Positions 15,317 through 23,374 are shown, numbered from the stretch's first letter. The stretch is 64,000 bases of DNA from UBA5158 sp040389045 (GCA_040389045.1 JAZKAT010000015.1:1-64000), one strand, 5' to 3'. Translations and numbers: made by a program. The notes: generated by a model not told the origin, from the sequence alone.

Positions 15317-16729
15317 TTGCGATCTCACATTATTATTTTGTTATGCCTGGTCTTATCAAGCTGCGTGAATTACGCCGGTATACATGGTAATAGTAAACCG
15401 CTTGATAATGGCATGCTGAATACGAGTTATAGCACTGACCATTACCAGAAAATCTCTGCAAACACCGCTGATTGGTGGTTAATTTATCGCGATCCGCAAC
15501 TAAATAAATTAATCAACACCGCCTTAAAAGACTCACCTTCTTTGCAGATTGCCCAAAGCCGTTTGTCAGCGGCGCGGCATATCGCTGAAGCTGCCGGCTC
15601 AAGGTTATGGCCGCAGGTTGATGCCACTGGTTCAATTCAACGTGAACGGTTGACCGAAAATACTTTTTTCCCACCACCTTTTGGCGGCAACAGTTATACC
15701 GAAACCAATGTGGGCTTGAATTTTAATTGGGAATTGGATTTCTTTGGAAAAAATCGGGCCATTATCGCCGCCCGAACCAATGAAGCCCGCGCTGCGCAAG
15801 CAGAAGTTGCGGAAGCGCGTTTAATCCTTGCCGCGGCCGTTGCCAGTGATTATTTTAATTTACAATTGGAACGGATTTCGCTAAAAATATTTGCCGATAT
15901 TGTCAAACAACGAAAGGAAATGCTGGGTATTATTAAAGTGCAAGCCAAGCATGGCATAGCTTCCGATATTCCGATTACTACCGCGAGTGCAGAATTACAA
16001 GTTGCCCAGGAAACCATTGCCCAATTACAAGAACAGTACCAGATAACTATCCATAAACTGGCGGCTTTAGTTGGTATGAACCCATTTATCGCAGAACTCA
16101 AGGTTAATCATTTTTCCTATAACAAAAATATTTTTCGTTTACCAAAAGTTATTCCCGCTAATTTTTTAGCAAGACGTCCGGATATTATCGCTTCACGCTG
16201 GCGCATGGAAGCGGCCGCCGCGCAAGTCAAAGCCGCAAAAGCACGGTTTTATCCTAATGTTAATTTGATCGCTTTATGGAGTTATCAAAGTTTTATTTTG
16301 TCAAAAGCATTTGATAGCGCCAGCCGTGATAGTTATTTCGGCGCCGCGATTGATTTACCCATTTTTGACGCCGGCCGCAGACGCGCTGAACTTGCCACAC
16401 AATACGCGGAATTTGATACGGCGCAGGAACAATATAATGAAACCATTTTGAATGCCTTGCGCGACACTGCTGACCAGATCGCCACGCTACATACTTTACA
16501 CCGGCAGGAAGCGGAGCAAGTTACTGCATTTAAGGATGCGCAAAAAAATTATCAATTAACCAAAGCGCGTTATCATAATGGCATTAACGATTATATGAGT
16601 GTACTCAACTCTAAAGAATCTTTATACATTCAACAAAATGCTTTAATTCTGCTGCAGACCCAACATTTAAAAGCAACTGTCGCCATGATCAAAGCATTAG
16701 GCGGCAATTATCTCAGGCTGGAGGCTTAA
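15317..16729 (+). CDS. Outer-membrane efflux lipoprotein (NodT/OprM family)
   Basis: A 470-residue TolC-like outer-membrane factor. A lipoprotein signal ends in Leu-Val-Leu-Ser-Ser-Cys16. The two outer-membrane efflux repeats are visible, each with a long helical stretch; typical marks are Trp-Trp-Leu-Ile-Tyr-Arg-Asp-Pro-Gln-Leu-Asn, Asn-Trp-Glu-Leu-Asp-Phe-Phe-Gly-Lys, Ala-Arg-Arg-Pro-Asp-Ile, and Ile-Phe-Asp-Ala-Gly-Arg-Arg. The start is a TTG at 15317 with AAAAGGA 9 bases upstream. It forms the outer-membrane channel for the EmrA/EmrB pair encoded 2 bases downstream. TATAAT-like boxes lie at 15251 and 15286 but without good -35 partners. Confidence 0.92.
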   Translation: MRSHIIILLCLVLSSCVNYAGIHGNSKPLDNGMLNTSYSTDHYQKISANTADWWLIYRDPQLNKLINTALKDSPSLQIAQSRLSAARHIAEAAGSRLWPQVDATGSIQRERLTENTFFPPPFGGNSYTETNVGLNFNWELDFFGKNRAIIAARTNEARAAQAEVAEARLILAAAVASDYFNLQLERISLKIFADIVKQRKEMLGIIKVQAKHGIASDIPITTASAELQVAQETIAQLQEQYQITIHKLAALVGMNPFIAELKVNHFSYNKNIFRLPKVIPANFLARRPDIIASRWRMEAAAAQVKAAKARFYPNVNLIALWSYQSFILSKAFDSASRDSYFGAAIDLPIFDAGRRRAELATQYAEFDTAQEQYNETILNALRDTADQIATLHTLHRQEAEQVTAFKDAQKNYQLTKARYHNGINDYMSVLNSKESLYIQQNALILLQTQHLKATVAMIKALGGNYLRLEA

Positions 16730-16731
16730 CC

Positions 16732-17967
16732 ATGCCAACGACTGAGACTAAAAAAACCGACGCCGAAGAAAAGAAAGCCACCCACCAATCGGCAGCGCCG
16801 AAAAAAGTCCGCAAAAGCCGCAAGAAAATTTTAATTATTTTAACGATAATTTTTTTAATTATCGGCTTGGTGTGGTTTTTATATTGGTTGTTGTGGGGAC
16901 AATTTCATGAATACACGGATGATGCCTATGTCAGCGGAAACCTGGTGCGCGTCATGCCGCAAGTGCCTGGCACCGTAACAGCAATTTACACTGATGATAC
17001 GCAGTTGGTGCAAGAGGGACAAACTCTCGTTAAACTGGATGACTCAGACACACGTCTGCAACTAGACCGTGCCCAAGCCGCGTTAGCGAACACCGTGCGC
17101 AAAGTACGTCAGTATTATGACCAGGTTTATCAAGCACAAGCAGCGGTCACCCTGCGGCAAGCCGATTTGGATAATGCCCGGTTTGATGTTACCCGCCGCA
17201 ATGGTTTAGTCGGCGAAAAAGCTATTTCTCGAGAAGAAATGGAGCATTATGCCACTGCATTGAGTGCTGCCCAGGCGCAGTTCGATTTGACCAAAGCCCA
17301 GTTAGACGCTGCCACAGCGCTGGTCGCCAATACCAGTCTTTACAATCATCCCGAAGTCATTCGCGCCGCGATCAATTTAAAAAACGCTTATCTTAATTTT
17401 TATCGTACTACCATTATTGCGCCCGTCACGGGTTACGTTGCGAAACGCAATGTTCAAGTCGGGCAGCAGGTTACTTTGGGCACTTCAATGATGGCGATCG
17501 TGCCATTAAAAGAAGTCTGGATTGATGCGAATTACAAAGAATCGCAGCTGGAACGTTTGCGTATTGGACAAAACGTAGTAGTGACTGCGGATGCGTATGG
17601 CAGCGTGACTTTCCATGGCACCATCCAAGGTTTGAGTTCGGGCACTGGCAGCGCTTTCGATTTATTGCCACCGCAAAACGCCACCGGTAACTGGATCAAG
17701 ATCGTGCAGCGGTTACCCGTCAGAATTATGATTGATGCTGAAGAATTGAAAGAGCATCCGTTACGCATTGGTTTATCCGTGCGGGTCACCGCCAACACTT
17801 TTGGCATGAAAGGTGAAACATTAAATAAAGCAACACCTGAGCGTGCCTATTATCAAACCGATGTTTATGAGAAAGAATTAGCAGAAGCCGCTCAGCTGAT
17901 TACTAATATTTTGCATATTAATGCTCCTGACATGGTTTTATCAAATTCGCCGGGCGTTCCTACATGA
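16732..17967 (+). CDS. emrA: Membrane fusion protein, EmrA/HlyD family
   Basis: A 411-residue periplasmic adaptor. A Lys-rich cytoplasmic tail, one membrane anchor (about residues 33-54), then the Tyr-Thr-Asp-Asp-Ala-Tyr-Val-x-Gly motif typical of EmrA, a biotinyl-lipoyl-like part (Val-Pro-Gly-Thr-Val, Val-Lys-Leu-Asp-Asp-Ser-Asp), a coiled-coil hairpin (residues about 110-215), and the second lipoyl half with Val-Thr-Gly-Tyr-Val-Ala-Lys-Arg-Asn-Val-Gln-Val-Gly-Gln. It links the inner-membrane MFS pump to the outer-membrane lipoprotein. Its stop overlaps the emrB start by 4 bases (ATGA), so the two are coupled. Confidence 0.93.
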   Translation: MPTTETKKTDAEEKKATHQSAAPKKVRKSRKKILIILTIIFLIIGLVWFLYWLLWGQFHEYTDDAYVSGNLVRVMPQVPGTVTAIYTDDTQLVQEGQTLVKLDDSDTRLQLDRAQAALANTVRKVRQYYDQVYQAQAAVTLRQADLDNARFDVTRRNGLVGEKAISREEMEHYATALSAAQAQFDLTKAQLDAATALVANTSLYNHPEVIRAAINLKNAYLNFYRTTIIAPVTGYVAKRNVQVGQQVTLGTSMMAIVPLKEVWIDANYKESQLERLRIGQNVVVTADAYGSVTFHGTIQGLSSGTGSAFDLLPPQNATGNWIKIVQRLPVRIMIDAEELKEHPLRIGLSVRVTANTFGMKGETLNKATPERAYYQTDVYEKELAEAAQLITNILHINAPDMVLSNSPGVPT

Positions 17968-19502
17968 ACAACCAGTCGCATAATTTTAGCGGTATGACTT
18001 TGGTGTTACTCACCATTTCATTGTCGTTAGGCATTTTTATGAATGTGCTGGATGTGTCAATCGCCAATGTGGCAATCCCCACTATCGCAGGCAACATGGG
18101 GGTCAGCGCCGATGAAGGGACTTGGATTATCACTTCATTTTCGGTGAGCATGGCGATTGTCTTACCGCTAACCGGTTGGCTGGCGCGGCGCTTTGGTGAA
18201 ATAAAATTATTTTTATTTTCTACCGCCTTATTTACCCTGGCTTCGTTATTATGCGGGCTTTCTTTTAATTTACCCATGTTGATTTTTTTCCGTGTTCTGC
18301 AAGGCGCGGTTGCGGCACCTATGATTCCGCTTTCACAAAGTATTTTGTTAGCGAGTTATCCAGAGGATAAAAAAGGCTTTGCCACTTCCTTGTGGGCAAT
18401 GACTGCGGTAGTGGCACCGATTTGTGGCCCCATTATTGGCGGCTGGCTTACTGACAATTATACCTGGCCATGGATTTTTTATATTAATATTCCGGTGGGA
18501 ATTATTTCGGTCAGTGTCACCGCGATTATTTTAGCAGGTCGAGAAACACCACTGAGCAAACCCCCTATTGATGCCATTGGACTGACCTTGTTAATCATTG
18601 GCGTAGGCTGTCTGCAAGTATTATTGGACAAGGGCCATGATTTGGATTGGTTTAATTCCAATGTCATCGTCGCACTAGGGGTAGTGTCTTTCGTTGCTTT
18701 GGCATTCTTAATCGTCTGGGAATTAACTGATGGTGAACCTATTATTGATTTATGGTTGTTTAAAGGACGTAATTTTGCAATTGGTTCAATTGCCTTATGT
18801 CTAGGCTTCACGGTTTATTTTGCCAATGTGGTAATTTTTCCACTGTGGCTGCAAACCCAAATGGGCTATACGCCAACCTGGGCAGGACTGGCCGCCGCGC
18901 CGGTGGGAATTTTTCCTGTGCTATTCACGCCAATCATCGGTTTGCTCATTAACAAAGTGGACTTGCGTCTGATGATCAGCTTTGGTTTTCTTGCTTTTGC
19001 AATTTCATCTTTTTGGAGTGGCAGCTTTGACACAAATGTCAGTTATTATAAATTAATCCAACCTCGACTGGTGCAAGGTATAGGAATCGCATTCTTTTTT
19101 ACACCTCTCGTGTCCGTCGTCATTTCGGGATTGCCACGAGAACGTATCGCAAGCGCTTTGGGATTAGCGAATTTCATGCGTATTTTAGGTGGTAGTTTTG
19201 GCACATCGCTGAGTGTCACCCTCTGGAATGACCGGGAAGCACTGCATCATTCACAATTAGTAGAACAAATAAATCATTTCAATCCAATAAGCTTAGACGC
19301 GTTACGCCAATTGGAAAACCTGGGTTTTAGTCATCTGCAATCGTATCAGATGATAGTAAGAACGATTACCAGCCAGGCTTTTATGCTCTCTACCAATGAC
19401 TTTTTCTGGCTAGCCGGCTGGATTTTCGTCATCCTGCTCGGCATAGTCTGGTTTGCCAAACCACCTTTTGTTTCCAAGATGAGTTCGCCAACCGTAGATT
19501 AA
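17964..19502 (+). CDS. emrB: MFS multidrug exporter, EmrB/QacA (DHA2) family
   Basis: A 512-residue major facilitator with 14 predicted membrane segments. Motif A between segments 2 and 3 reads Gly-Trp-Leu-Ala-Arg-Arg-Phe-Gly-Glu, the segment-1 motif reads Leu-Asp-Val-Ser-Ile-Ala-Asn-Val-Ala, and motif C is Ala-Pro-Ile-Cys-Gly-Pro-Ile-Ile-Gly-Gly. It exports drugs or host-derived hydrophobic compounds using the proton gradient, together with the adaptor and outer-membrane lipoprotein genes just upstream. No local regulator of MarR or TetR type is next to the operon. It faces tyrP tail to tail with a single-base gap. Confidence 0.93.
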   Translation: MNNQSHNFSGMTLVLLTISLSLGIFMNVLDVSIANVAIPTIAGNMGVSADEGTWIITSFSVSMAIVLPLTGWLARRFGEIKLFLFSTALFTLASLLCGLSFNLPMLIFFRVLQGAVAAPMIPLSQSILLASYPEDKKGFATSLWAMTAVVAPICGPIIGGWLTDNYTWPWIFYINIPVGIISVSVTAIILAGRETPLSKPPIDAIGLTLLIIGVGCLQVLLDKGHDLDWFNSNVIVALGVVSFVALAFLIVWELTDGEPIIDLWLFKGRNFAIGSIALCLGFTVYFANVVIFPLWLQTQMGYTPTWAGLAAAPVGIFPVLFTPIIGLLINKVDLRLMISFGFLAFAISSFWSGSFDTNVSYYKLIQPRLVQGIGIAFFFTPLVSVVISGLPRERIASALGLANFMRILGGSFGTSLSVTLWNDREALHHSQLVEQINHFNPISLDALRQLENLGFSHLQSYQMIVRTITSQAFMLSTNDFFWLAGWIFVILLGIVWFAKPPFVSKMSSPTVD

Positions 19503-19503
19503 T

Positions 19504-20697
19504 TTAAGCCCGCCAGAAAATCCCCTGAAAAATAATCAACAAAGACACAATGATGACTAACACTATTGGTAGCTTACCGCCGATGACGCGATAACTGGCG
19601 TTAATTTTTTTAATGTAACGGCCTTTCCAAACCATCAGCGCCGGAAACAAAATGATTAACACCGCCAGACATATGCCCGCGTAATTCAAACCAACGATAA
19701 ATGCCGTTGGATAAATGATGGCGATAACCAAGGGTGGAATGAAGGTCGCGGCATGTAAAAAAACTTTCGGCATGCCGATTTTATCCAGACGAAAGCCATC
19801 GGCAAGAAAGTCCACAACACAGAGTGACACGCCTAAAAACGAAGTCACTACACAAATCGATGTGAATAACCGTGTCAACGTAGTCACTGATGAATTATGT
19901 AATTCATGAATCAATGATTGAGTTAATGCCAGCGTAGAATGATCAGACTGCGTCATACTTAATAAGCCAAATTCTCCCGAATACGGGATACCACCAAAAA
20001 TGACCGCGACCCAGGCAATATAACAACCTAATGGAATCAAACTCCCGATTAAAATGACTTTGCGCAACTTCTGCAAATCGTTTTGAAAATAACTGCGTAA
20101 ACTCGGAATCAGTGTCGAAAACCCATAGGAAGTCATTACCACGGTAAATGCAGGCACCAGATATTTGATTTCACCTTCATTAAACCGGCTCACATGCACA
20201 TGCGGAACAATGAACCCAACCAACAAAATAAAAGCGGTGACCTTGATAAACATCAAGCCGCGGTTAGTGTAATCGACAAATTGAATACCGTTGAAAACCA
20301 CGGCCGCTAAAATCAAAGTGAAGATAATGCAATCCAATTGTATAGACGTTTCAAAGCCCATAGCACTCATCAAGCCATGCAATATATCGGAACCGCCAGC
20401 AATGTAAGCCGCTAATAAACAATAAAACAGTAACAGATAACAAAACCAGGCGATAATTTCCGCCCAGCCTCCCAAAGCATTTTTTGCCATTAAAATAATA
20501 TTGCTATTGCTTGGCATCCACATATTAACTTCAAGCAATAAAAACGCGCTAAAGGTCATTACCATCCAACTGGCAATTAACAATAACGACGCGCCCCAAA
20601 AACCGCCTTGCGCGGTAACAATGGGTAATGCCAACATACCACCGCCAATTGTCGTGCCGACAATTAACAGAATTCCACCTATCATTTTTGATCTCAT
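19504..20697 (-). CDS. tyrP: Aromatic amino acid permease, TyrP/Mtr (HAAAP) family
   Basis: A 397-residue transporter with 11 predicted membrane helices. The N-terminal Gly-Gly-Thr/Ile-x-x-x-x-Gly-Thr-Thr-Ile-Gly-Gly-Gly-Met-Leu-Ala-Leu-Pro matches the hydroxy/aromatic amino acid permease family, which imports tyrosine or tryptophan with protons. The start ATG at 20697 has a weak site, GCGGTGA. The upstream 200 bases hold a sigma70 promoter, a leader peptide rich in aromatic residues and a segment able to pair with the ribosome binding site, so substrate-dependent attenuation is likely and itself argues for Tyr/Phe/Trp as substrate (inference). Confidence 0.9.
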   Translation of the reverse strand: MRSKMIGGILLIVGTTIGGGMLALPIVTAQGGFWGASLLLIASWMVMTFSAFLLLEVNMWMPSNSNIILMAKNALGGWAEIIAWFCYLLLFYCLLAAYIAGGSDILHGLMSAMGFETSIQLDCIIFTLILAAVVFNGIQFVDYTNRGLMFIKVTAFILLVGFIVPHVHVSRFNEGEIKYLVPAFTVVMTSYGFSTLIPSLRSYFQNDLQKLRKVILIGSLIPLGCYIAWVAVIFGGIPYSGEFGLLSMTQSDHSTLALTQSLIHELHNSSVTTLTRLFTSICVVTSFLGVSLCVVDFLADGFRLDKIGMPKVFLHAATFIPPLVIAIIYPTAFIVGLNYAGICLAVLIILFPALMVWKGRYIKKINASYRVIGGKLPIVLVIIVSLLIIFQGIFWRA

Positions 20698-20703
20698 GCT
20701 TCA

Positions 20704-20805
20704 CCGCTATTACTTAAAAAAGTACTCTGCCCTGAAGGGGTTATCGAACGAAACAAATGTAATGAAATAAGAATATTGGCTTAAAGCCAAAAATAGAAAT
20801 AGCGG
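20704..20805 (-). promoter_or_regulatory. Candidate translational attenuator of tyrP
   Basis: On the minus strand CCGCTATT (20805-20798), which contains the last Arg codon bases and the Tyr and Phe codons of the leader peptide, is the exact reverse complement of AATAGCGG (20711-20704), which overlaps the ribosome binding site of tyrP (ATG at 20697). Pairing would hide the site. A ribosome stalled on the aromatic codons would cover the first segment and free the second. A small TTGGC-TTTAA-GCCAA hairpin carries the leader stop codon in its loop, and TACTT-TTTT-AAGTA can form just before the tyrP site. Pairings are seen; the mechanism is inference. Confidence 0.6.
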
Positions 20806-20858
20806 GCGCCAGCATCGCTGCAATTCATGGATGTTTTCATCATCGTTTCTAAGCGCAT
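20781..20858 (-). CDS. Aromatic leader peptide of tyrP (25 residues)
   Basis: A 26-codon frame from ATG 20858 to TAA 20781 with GGAAG 8-9 bases upstream. The peptide begins Met-Arg-Leu-Glu-Thr and ends Ala-Gly-Ala-Arg-Tyr-Phe-Tyr-Phe-Trp-Leu: five aromatic residues in a row just before the end. It lies on the tyrP transcript between the promoter and the permease gene. This is the hallmark of amino-acid-responsive leader peptides such as those of pheA or tnaA. Internal in-frame ATGs at 20843, 20840 and 20828 are alternative starts. The position in front of an aromatic permease makes chance unlikely. Confidence 0.75.
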   Translation of the reverse strand: MRLETMMKTSMNCSDAGARYFYFWL

Positions 20859-20896
20859 GTTACATCTTCCGTTGAGGAATTCTTGTGTTAATACAA

Positions 20897-20925
20897 TTTA
20901 TAGTGGCTTGTAGCTGAATTGTCAA
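20897..20925 (-). promoter_or_regulatory. Sigma70 promoter of the leader-tyrP transcript
   Basis: Minus-strand TTGACA (20925-20920), a spacer of exactly 17 bases, then TATAAA (20902-20897): a near-consensus promoter. Transcription should begin near 20890, about 30 bases before the leader-peptide start, giving a leader RNA of about 190 bases before tyrP. Confidence 0.8.
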
Positions 20926-20932
20926 GGTTACT

Positions 20933-20962
20933 ATCACGCCAGCGCAGACTGACAGGGCGTGA
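20933..20962 (-). terminator. Hairpin after the two-gene cyclase operon
   Basis: ATCACGCC and GGCGTGAT form a perfect 8-bp stem around a 14-base loop, 20 bases downstream of the stop of the 151-residue gene and directly before the tyrP promoter. It has no T-run on either strand. The inner GCCAGCGCAG resembles the REP arms, so it may be a decayed REP copy used as a transcript end. Confidence 0.45.
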
Positions 20963-20982
20963 TCAAATAAAACGCAGCGCGA

Positions 20983-21438
20983 TTACTTATTGTTAGCTAC
21001 CTGCTGATTCACCACTTGAGCCTGGGGGAGGCTAAAGGTTTCCCGGATATGCTGTAACGATGTTAAAATTTCTTTACACAAGCTGCTGGGGTCCGACATC
21101 TTAGGCAGAGGTTTCTCGGGTGTAGATTCTTCGGGTGTTAAATACTTTGGAACAACAGCTTCATATTTTTGTACTGCCGCTGTTAAAGTAGTTAATGCTT
21201 GATTTAAATGTATTTTAAAAACAGTTTTTTGTGCTTCGTTTGGTGCTTGGGTGACCCTGCCAATATTCTCCATCACTTTAGCAACATTCGCATTGACGGT
21301 TTGAGCATAGTTACGGTCTTGATCGCAAAGATGCTCAACATAATTATTGGGGCTCAAAGTCAAAAAATCCTCTAAATGCGCATTCAAGTCATTTAATAAA
21401 GTGCCAAGCTTTTCTTTATTCGGTGTTGAAGATGTCAT
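20983..21438 (-). CDS. Hypothetical helical protein, partner of the cyclase-like gene
   Basis: I do not recognise this 151-residue acidic protein. It has no signal peptide or membrane segment. Predicted structure is mostly helical, with amphipathic stretches at about residues 9-25, 45-63, 75-98 and 120-136, and a Pro/Glu-rich link (Thr-Pro-Glu-Glu-Ser-Thr-Pro-Glu-Lys-Pro) between the third and fourth. Start ATG 21438 follows AGAGGA and lies only 12 bases after the stop of the cyclase-like gene, so the two are surely co-transcribed. It could be a secretion chaperone, an inhibitor, or a second effector; the sequence does not decide. Confidence 0.65.
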   Translation of the reverse strand: MTSSTPNKEKLGTLLNDLNAHLEDFLTLSPNNYVEHLCDQDRNYAQTVNANVAKVMENIGRVTQAPNEAQKTVFKIHLNQALTTLTAAVQKYEAVVPKYLTPEESTPEKPLPKMSDPSSLCKEILTSLQHIRETFSLPQAQVVNQQVANNK

Positions 21439-21450
21439 GGCAAAATCCTC

Positions 21451-23181
21451 TTAAGATTTATATCTTCTGGTTGATGCAGGTTGTTCGGGTTCAGGCTCAG
21501 GCGCAGCCGCAACCTGTTTCACTGTACGATCTCGCTTCGGCTCTATGGAAACATCCATTCTTTTTACGGGTTGCCCGGCTAATATTGTTTTAGCATCTTC
21601 TTTATTGCCACTCAACATAGCTGCCATCATGGCTGTGCTTGAATTAGCTTTTGGTTGCGCTACTTCACCTAGCTTTCTTTCATTATATAATTGTTCAATA
21701 GCCTTAGGTACAGTTTGTTTAAAATCCTCTTTAAATTCAACGTAAGTTTTAAGCGCCGTCTCGGTAAAACGCGTGGCCAGCGACTTGGCATTAAAGTTTT
21801 TATCGGCATAAGCATCGGCAAGGGATTTTTCGATAAACGCCATATATTCTTCCTTGCGAGTATCGCCAAGCGGAATATTATTTTCCTGACGGAATTCAAC
21901 AAAAGCCGCCATGGTCATTGGGGGAACTGGCTGGTGCAACAAAAATTGTTTTTCTACTACGCCTGCCCAGACCGCCATATCCCAGCGTGGATGCACATCA
22001 AGAATATTTTCTTCCAGATAGTCGGGCTGCATCACAAAGTCTACTAAATCATCCTCATCCTGGGTGAGAAAAACTTCGCCCCGCCAGAAGTGTACCATTG
22101 GTGAATCCAGCGGCGACGGATTACCTGGATTACGGTTTTCCGCGCCATGCTGAAACAAATCCATCATATGCTCAACTTCAGCATTAAAGTCTTTGTTAAC
22201 GCTATCAATTACCTCTGATTCAAAAGCGGTGACACAACCTAATCTGGCGATAGATGAATCTGAAATATTGGTTAGTTCAAGTAATTTTTCCACGTCATCA
22301 CCCGCTTCTATCATCGCCATTTCATTCCGCACAGACAACAGTTGCGCCGTACCCTCGGTTTGAAAAGTATTATATACCTTGGAATACACACCATTATCAT
22401 CACTGACACCCGCTGGTCGGGTAAACCATAATGCATCCTGATCACCCGTAACCGGTAACAGGCCACCTTTTTTTTCATTATAGACAGCAAAAACTTTTAT
22501 ATCGGTAAATTCATTGTTGGGTTGGTCCGCATCACGTGATTGTGCTGGGTAAAAATCACTAGACAATTTTTTAAAATCACCATATTGCGGCTTCCACCAG
22601 GTGGGCTCTGCAACTTCAACTAAGTTAGCGGTTATTTCTTTAATGTTTTTGATGTCTATTTGGGGAGTAATACGGTCTTTAGGTTCTAACAGATTTATAC
22701 TAAATTCATAATTTGAATTGGTTGGACCATCGGTAGCTTTTACCGTGATGCGACCATTGCGCGCGGTGATAAATTCAAATTCCCCTGACTCTATGCCAGC
22801 AACCACTTCTCTTAATGACACTTTATGGATAACAGTTTCAGGATGCTTAGGTAATTCTTTTTTATCATCACGTTCTTTAATAACCATTTCACCATCATTA
22901 TTCACCACTTTACCAAGTGCTTTGTCTTCCGCGATCACGCCTTTAGTAAAACCCCAATTGCCGGTTTTCGCTTTGTAAGTCACGGGTTTGGGTTCACAAG
23001 GCATCATGTAACGCTGCATGGGCGTGCCAGCCCGCAGTCCTATCGCCATACCTTTTTCCAGGGATATGTTTTTTAATACGTCAGCAAAAACGGCAGGAAT
23101 TCCTGTCGCTCTGAGGATGACATTTTCGGTAACTTCCTCACCCCGAAAAATTGATTTTTTACTCTCTTTTCTAAACGCCAA
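21451..23181 (-). CDS. Edema-factor/CyaA/ExoY-type nucleotidyl cyclase toxin-like protein
   Basis: A 576-residue soluble protein. Counted from TTG 23181, the signature of class II (toxin) cyclases appears in order: Arg50 in Gly-Leu-Arg-Ala-Gly; Lys65-x6-Lys72 followed by Thr-Gly-Asn-Trp-Gly, matching CyaA Lys58/Lys65 and Ser-Ser-Asp-Trp-Gly; Lys-Lys-Gly-Gly-Leu-Leu-Pro-Val-Thr-Gly-Asp-Gln-Asp with the two metal-binding aspartates (247, 249); and His-Gly-Ala-Glu-Asn-Arg-Asn (His345, Glu348, Asn351), matching His-Gly-Thr-Glu-x-x-Asn. The catalytic His (CyaA His63) is Lys70 here. About 200 residues follow the core and end in a Glu/Pro-rich, basic-tipped tail. Start chosen for GAGGGGG before TTG 23181; the frame is open to 23235. 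Family members convert ATP or other NTPs to cyclic nucleotides inside host cells. No signal peptide. Confidence 0.75.
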   Translation of the reverse strand: MAFRKESKKSIFRGEEVTENVILRATGIPAVFADVLKNISLEKGMAIGLRAGTPMQRYMMPCEPKPVTYKAKTGNWGFTKGVIAEDKALGKVVNNDGEMVIKERDDKKELPKHPETVIHKVSLREVVAGIESGEFEFITARNGRITVKATDGPTNSNYEFSINLLEPKDRITPQIDIKNIKEITANLVEVAEPTWWKPQYGDFKKLSSDFYPAQSRDADQPNNEFTDIKVFAVYNEKKGGLLPVTGDQDALWFTRPAGVSDDNGVYSKVYNTFQTEGTAQLLSVRNEMAMIEAGDDVEKLLELTNISDSSIARLGCVTAFESEVIDSVNKDFNAEVEHMMDLFQHGAENRNPGNPSPLDSPMVHFWRGEVFLTQDEDDLVDFVMQPDYLEENILDVHPRWDMAVWAGVVEKQFLLHQPVPPMTMAAFVEFRQENNIPLGDTRKEEYMAFIEKSLADAYADKNFNAKSLATRFTETALKTYVEFKEDFKQTVPKAIEQLYNERKLGEVAQPKANSSTAMMAAMLSGNKEDAKTILAGQPVKRMDVSIEPKRDRTVKQVAAAPEPEPEQPASTRRYKS

Positions 23182-23374
23182 TAAAACCCCCTCTTCTTCT
23201 GCCAAGGAAAGGTAGTACTCACTAAAGTATAGCAAATAAGCAGTATAATTTTAGCGCACTGACTTTATTGAAGAATTTTGCTGATTATTGACGTTAATAG
23301 ACTGTTCTTGCTTTTATTAAACTTATAGAGAATAATTGCTTGCTATTTAGGCACTTATTAATAAGGATTTTTCG

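Noticed and set aside
20698..20925. T-box riboswitch upstream of tyrP
   Set aside because: No T-box sequence or specifier loop was found and this RNA class is mostly found in Gram-positives; the leader peptide explains the region better.
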